64,000 bases of DNA from Branchiostoma floridae (Eukaryota; Chordata; Leptocardii; Amphioxiformes; Branchiostomatidae): NCBI RefSeq assembly GCF_000003815.2, contig NC_049990.1, positions 4,206,564 to 4,270,563 on the forward strand, in the 5' to 3' direction. Below the pieces are notes generated by a model, which did no database searches, had not been told where the DNA came from, and saw only the letters and a program-made list of their open reading frames with translations. The translations under genes were made by a program, and so were the position numbers. Positions 42,401-48,400 of the stretch are shown here, piece after piece (position 1 is the first letter of the stretch; each line of letters begins with the position of its first letter).

Positions 42401-45400
42401 TATCGCCCAGTTGGTGTGTATGTGTACGGCCTGTTCTTGGACGGAGCTAGTTGGGACAGAAAGAACATCAAACTGATTGAGCCCCAGCCCAAAGTGCTGT
42501 TCACCAACATGCCTGTTTCGTTGTCTGTCATCCCTTTTCATACTCATTTCTTCCCTCTATCGCCCAGGCGGTGTGTATGTGTACGGCCTGTTCTTGGATG
42601 GAGCTAGTTGGGACAGAAAGACCATCAAACTGATCGAGCCCCAGCCCAAAGTGCTGTTTACCAACATGCCTATCTTTCATTCATTTTGTCAATTCATTTC
42701 TTCCCTCCATCCCAGGCGGTGTGTATGTGTATGGCCTGTTCTTGGATGGAGCCAGTTGGGACAGAAAGAACATCAAACTTATCGAGCCCCAGCCCAAAGT
42801 GCTGTTTACCAACATGCCTATCTTTCATTCAGTTTGTCATTCATTTCTTCCCTCCATCCCAGGCGGTGTGTATGTGTACGGCCTGTTCTTGGACGGAGCC
42901 AGTTGGGACAGGAAGAACATAAAACTGATTGAACCTCAGCCTAAAGTGTTGTTCACTAACATGCCTGTGTCATTGTCTGTCATCCCTTTTCATACTCATT
43001 TCTTCCCTCTATCGCCCAGGCAGTGTGTACATGTGTATGTGTATGGCCTGTTCTTGGACGGAGCCAGTTGGCTGAGTTGGGACAGGAATAACATCAAGCT
43101 GATCGAACCCCAATCCAAAGTGCTGTTCACTAACATACCTGTCTTTCATTCAGTTCATCATTCATTTCTTCCCTCCCTCCCAGGTGGTGTGTATGTGTAC
43201 GGCTTGTTCTTGGACGGAGCTAGTTGGGACAGAAAGAACATCAAACTGATTGAGCCCCAGCCCAAAGTGTTGTTCACCGATATGCATGTGTCATTGTCTT
43301 TCATTCTTTTTCTTACTCTTCCCTCCCTCCCTCTCCCCCAGGTGGTGTGTATGTGCACGGCCTGTTCTTGGACTGAGCCATTGAGATAGGAAGAACATAA
43401 AGCTGATTGAACCCCAGCCTTATAAGTGTAATGTTCACCACCATGCCTATGTCTTTATCTTTCATTCATTTTGTCGCTCATTTCTTCCCTCCCTCCCAGG
43501 CGGTGTGTATGTGTATGGCCTGTTCTTGGACGGAGCTAGTTGGGACAGAAAGAACATCAAACTGATTGAGCCCCAGCCCAAAGTGTTGTTCACCAACATG
43601 TCTGTGTCACTGTCATTCAGTTTGTCATTCATTTCTTCCCTCTATCGCCCAGTTGGTGTGTATGTGTACGGCCTGTTCTTGGACGGAGCCAGTTGGGACA
43701 GAAATTAAAGAACATCAAACTGATTGAACCCCAACCTAAAGTGTTGTTTACTAACATGCCTGTGTTGTCATTCAGTTTGTCATTCATTTCTTCCCTCCAT
43801 CCCAGGCGGTGTGTATGTGTATGGCCTGTTCTTGGACGGAGCCAGTTGGGACAGAAAGAACATCAAACTTATCGAGCCCCAGCCCAAAGTGCTGTTCACC
43901 AACATGCCTGTGTTGTTGTCTGTCATCCCTTTTTCATACTCATTTCTTCCTTCTATCGCCCAGGCAGTGTGTACATGTGTATGTGTATGGCTTGTTCTTG
44001 GACGGAGCCAGTTGGGACAAGAATAGCATCAAGCTGATCTAACCCCAATCCAAAGTGCTCACTAACATACCTGTCTTTCATTCATTTTGTCATTCATTTC
44101 TTCCCTCCCTCCCAGGCGGTGTGTATGTGTACGGCCTGTTCTTGGACGGAGCTAGCTGGGACAGAAAGAACATCAAGTTGATTGAGCCCCAGCCCAAAGT
44201 GCTCTTCACCAACATGCCCGTGGTTCACATCTATGCCATCAATAATGCTGGACCCAAGGATGAGACCAAGAAACAGGTAAATATCGTCATTTTTTTCTTT
44301 CCATCTATTTGTATACAGTAGAAGCCAGTTAATTGCACAACGGATACCCGCACACTTCTGTTAGTTGCAAGGAATCCCCAAATTCTGCGGTGAAATATGC
44401 TGACAATTGGGGTGTGCAGTTTAACAGCTTCTACTGTATTACATTATTCTGAGACCACTAAGCCTGGTAACTGTTTAAGCTGCTCATGCGCAGACCATGA
44501 TCGATACATGTCCAGATTTTGGGTTTACAAAGCAACACACATGTATGTCTAAGGAACGTCCGCTTTGACATACTACCCCCAATGTGCCCTGCTGTGCATG
44601 TGGAGTTTAGTCAATGAACAGAGTCACATATTTGGATGAATCAGAATAGTTCATGAGGTATATTATATGTGAAAAGGTAAAACAAAGAATAACGAAGACC
44701 TGAATAGAATTTTATGCCAACATTTTCTCATACACACACAACTTGTTTTCTGTGCTGTCTTGTATACAGTGTCATTGTTTATGAAATAATTTTATTCCAT
44801 GATAATTATTGTATCGTAACAAGTCTGGGTATCTTATCCATAAATGGCTGCTGCAGGAAGTGTTCAAGAGAAAGGTAAGTTTGAAGTTTTGATATTAACT
44901 GCATAGCTTTGCAAAGATGCAGTGAAGATGATGATGATGGTGATGATAGCTTTGGGAAGGCATGCATTCTTGGTACACACTAAGGCTTGTGAAAAGTCTT
45001 GAATGATGTTCTAGACTTGAATCTTTCAACTCTCTTTGAATAAGCCAATTTGGTTGTAACTTTCTCTTGATTCTAGTTAATTAAAACCCTTTAAAACTCC
45101 ATTTTAAAACTTCAAGTAGTAGATAATCAAGGCCAGTTGTCCATTTATAGCTGTGAATTTAATTTTGTGTCTGTCTAAAATTGTATTTCACTTTTCTGCT
45201 CTATCTAAAAAGGCTGCCCCCAGACAGGTACAGTTAATATATAACTTTTTATCCATAGAGTACACCGCTAGCTAGAATTGACTGGATTTTTGTTAACATT
45301 AGATTTGTGTTCAGCTGTAAATAAAATTGGTTCAGTCTTTACAATCATAAATTCCTCACCTTTGATTTGTGTCAGTTGGAATAAATTCTTGTTAGTCCAA

Positions 45401-48400
45401 AGCATTTCAGCATTGATTTTGATTTGTACCATCTAAGTAAATGTTAGACACCAGGTGTAAATGCCCAAGTTTCATGACATTCCTTTTAACAAACACTCAG
45501 ACACTTTGCTATTATTATACCTGCTAATGATCCTATCAAAGCAAGAAGCATTCAATTTAGTGTTCTGTGTGTAGACTTGACTAAGTGCCTCTTTTTCCTC
45601 CCACAATGTTTGCTAAAGATGATCAGCTTTAGAAGGGTAAGGCAACGCTTAAATTACTTCCTTAATAATATTAGCATCATCAAATTATAAATTCTATGTG
45701 AATTTAAGGAATAGTGTTTCTAGTTGTTCCATAGATAAATATTGTCAGAGAAATGCTAAATATGGCATTAATACCATATATGCATCTATCATGCTGTTTT
45801 TTGATAGACTAGACTTTGGTAGCTACTAATATACAATGTCATGTAAAGTTATATCTTCCTGCATGCTTGTGTCCTAATTTCTTATAGATGGTGTCAAATG
45901 TCACTCACAATACACCACCTGAGCTCCAGGGTATAGTACATTTCCTGTGTTAACAAAAGATGTAACGTTTTATCTAGTGTGTGTACTTACATGGTAATTG
46001 GTTCTCTTGATGCTCCTTGAAGCCAGTTCAACGGATACAGGAAGAGGTAGGTTCTCAAATATAGCCCTGGGGACCGTAATGTTCCTTTGGAAAGCGTTAA
46101 CAGTGCTGTGAGACAGGTCATGACAACCTACACAATACAAAGAACAATCTGTGTCATTCAGGCCTTTTTAAGTTCAAAGGATGCATCAAATGGTGAGCTT
46201 CAAATGTCTTTGCTGGAGCTGTTTCATTGGGAAATGGTCGGGAATAATTTAACAACGTACATTGTACACACACACAGGAGCACACAAGGCAGACAGAGAC
46301 CTTTTGAAGTTCAGACACATTGTGATGTCCTGACCTAACGTTTTCCCTGATGACTCAGCTGCAAGGGTTAGGTCACCTGTGTCGTACGAGCGTTGTACCA
46401 TCACAACATGTTGCCATTATTCGTGCATCCGTCGTACAAAATTCAGCCAGCTTCTTACGGAAAAACCTTTCTTAGATCCTAGTCTGTAGTTGATTCTGTC
46501 GCAGCCATTGAAAATTATACAACATTAATTGTAACGATCCATGTCACCATTACAGTTAAAAAGCAAAATTTAATGCCTTAATCACCATCAGATCAGGGTA
46601 GGACAACTTTTCTAAAATTCACTAAAAGCACATAGAGTCCATTCCAAGACACCATGAGGGTTTTTAAACAATATTTATAATTAGTCTGGATTATTTTGAA
46701 TAAAAGAATATCTCAGCCACAATAATTAAATTCTTTTCAAAAAATTGACTAAGAAAATACTCATCTATTTGAATTCCTTTGAATATTTTATAAACATTTT
46801 GAAAGTAACTGTACAAAAATATCTTTATTTAGAATAATTGTGAAACCCCTGTGTGATTATTTCACATTTACAAATATTTACAAATATTTGTAAACCTTGC
46901 CAAATGGTAAAATTAGTTTATTGCCCCCATAAAAGTAAGCCCTATTGTTGCATCTGTATATTTTTAGATTTCACTGCTGGGCACTGGTGGATCCTTTGTG
47001 GTGCGCCATTGTTGCATGGCACCCAACCATATTTTGCAAGGATGTGTGAATTGCTATCTTCCCATCCCACTGAACCATTTACAAAAAATGGTAGAAAATG
47101 GTAGAAAATGGTAAATAATGGTAGAATGCTGTTATCATTATTTAGAAACCATTAGAAGTATCCAATTCCACACCATGAATATTTCCAAAGTTTTACAGGA
47201 CCAGAGAAATATTTATAAAGTTGAAACAGTGTTAAAAATATTTCTGAAGAGTAAAATGTCCTAGACATATTATTACAAAACTTTAAAATCAATTCTAAAA
47301 AATGGCAACAAACATCCGCATGGTGTCTTGGAATGGACTCTATATTAGACTATTTTTCTATGTTGACCATTGCTTGGTGTCATGACTGTAAAAAGTCAAA
47401 ATCTCATTCAATGGAAAAATCTTACTTGCCCCATCGGACAAGTTGGGTAGGTTATGCACTTGCCCAATCAGCACTTTCACTTGCCCTGGACAATAGGGCT
47501 ACTGGACGTGTCCAACCCTACAGATGTTAAGGCAATGCAAGTTTGTTGCACACACACATATACACATGGGCTAACAGAGAGAAGCTGAATTGTAATTCCA
47601 ATTAATTCCAAAGATAAGCAGGTGGAATAAATTGTTGAGACATCAGAATTGATTACATAGTATTACCTGGTCCAGGCAAGTTGCTCGTGATAATGATGGT
47701 GATGATGATGACATGGTATTACTGTTGGAAATGAACTTGTATTTCCGCCCCCAATTTTCACACACACTCACAAATTATACAGCCTGCAAAAAGATGAATT
47801 GCAGTTCCAGAGACAAGATAAGCAGGTGGAAAAATTGTGGAGAGAATAGACTTGATTACCTGGTCTGGGCAACTCAACTGTGATGATGATGATGACATGG
47901 TATTACTGTAGGAAATGAACTTGAATTTCTGCCCCCACTTTTCACACATACACAAATTATACAGCTACAGAAAGAGTATGAATTGCAATTTCTGAGACAA
48001 GGTAAGGTGGTGAAAAATTGTGGAAAAAGATAGAGTTGATCACAAAATGACTGTATGAAACTAGAAAATGAACTTGTACTTCCGCCCCCAATTTTCACAC
48101 ACCCACGCACACATCATACAGCCTGCAGGAGTAGCCCTCTACGAATGTCCCGTTTACAAGAAGCCACGCCGAACGGATCTCACCTTTATCTTGAGGCTGA
48201 AGCTGAGGACGACCAACTCTCCCGAACACTGGGTCCTCCGAGGAACCGCCTTGCTCTGTGACACAAAATAGAGGTTTAGAAAGGTGTTGAGTATGATTCA
48301 GTTTCTGTGCAATAAGAGAAAAATCCCCCCTTAGACAGAGTTTGGTGTTGGTTTGGTGTTGATCAGGAAAAGGGGCATATCGAAGGTGTAACTACCTGTA

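Noticed and set aside
41077-43389. Long open frames of 104-222 codons in the exon 45 array as separate proteins
   Set aside because: They are the exon copies and pyrimidine-rich spacers read through. Frames repeat at 1,400 bp, have no own start context, and only the last copy has a donor.
46087-46338. 83-codon frame [12 protein letters not shown]...
   Set aside because: No domain, no good flanking splice sites; lies in AT-rich intron.
47956-48003. Possible exon [10 protein letters not shown] before exon 46a
   Set aside because: AG and GT are present (ctacag ... gtaagg) but the length is not a multiple of three, and the sister repeat units carry stops at the same place; it is the repeated intron end.
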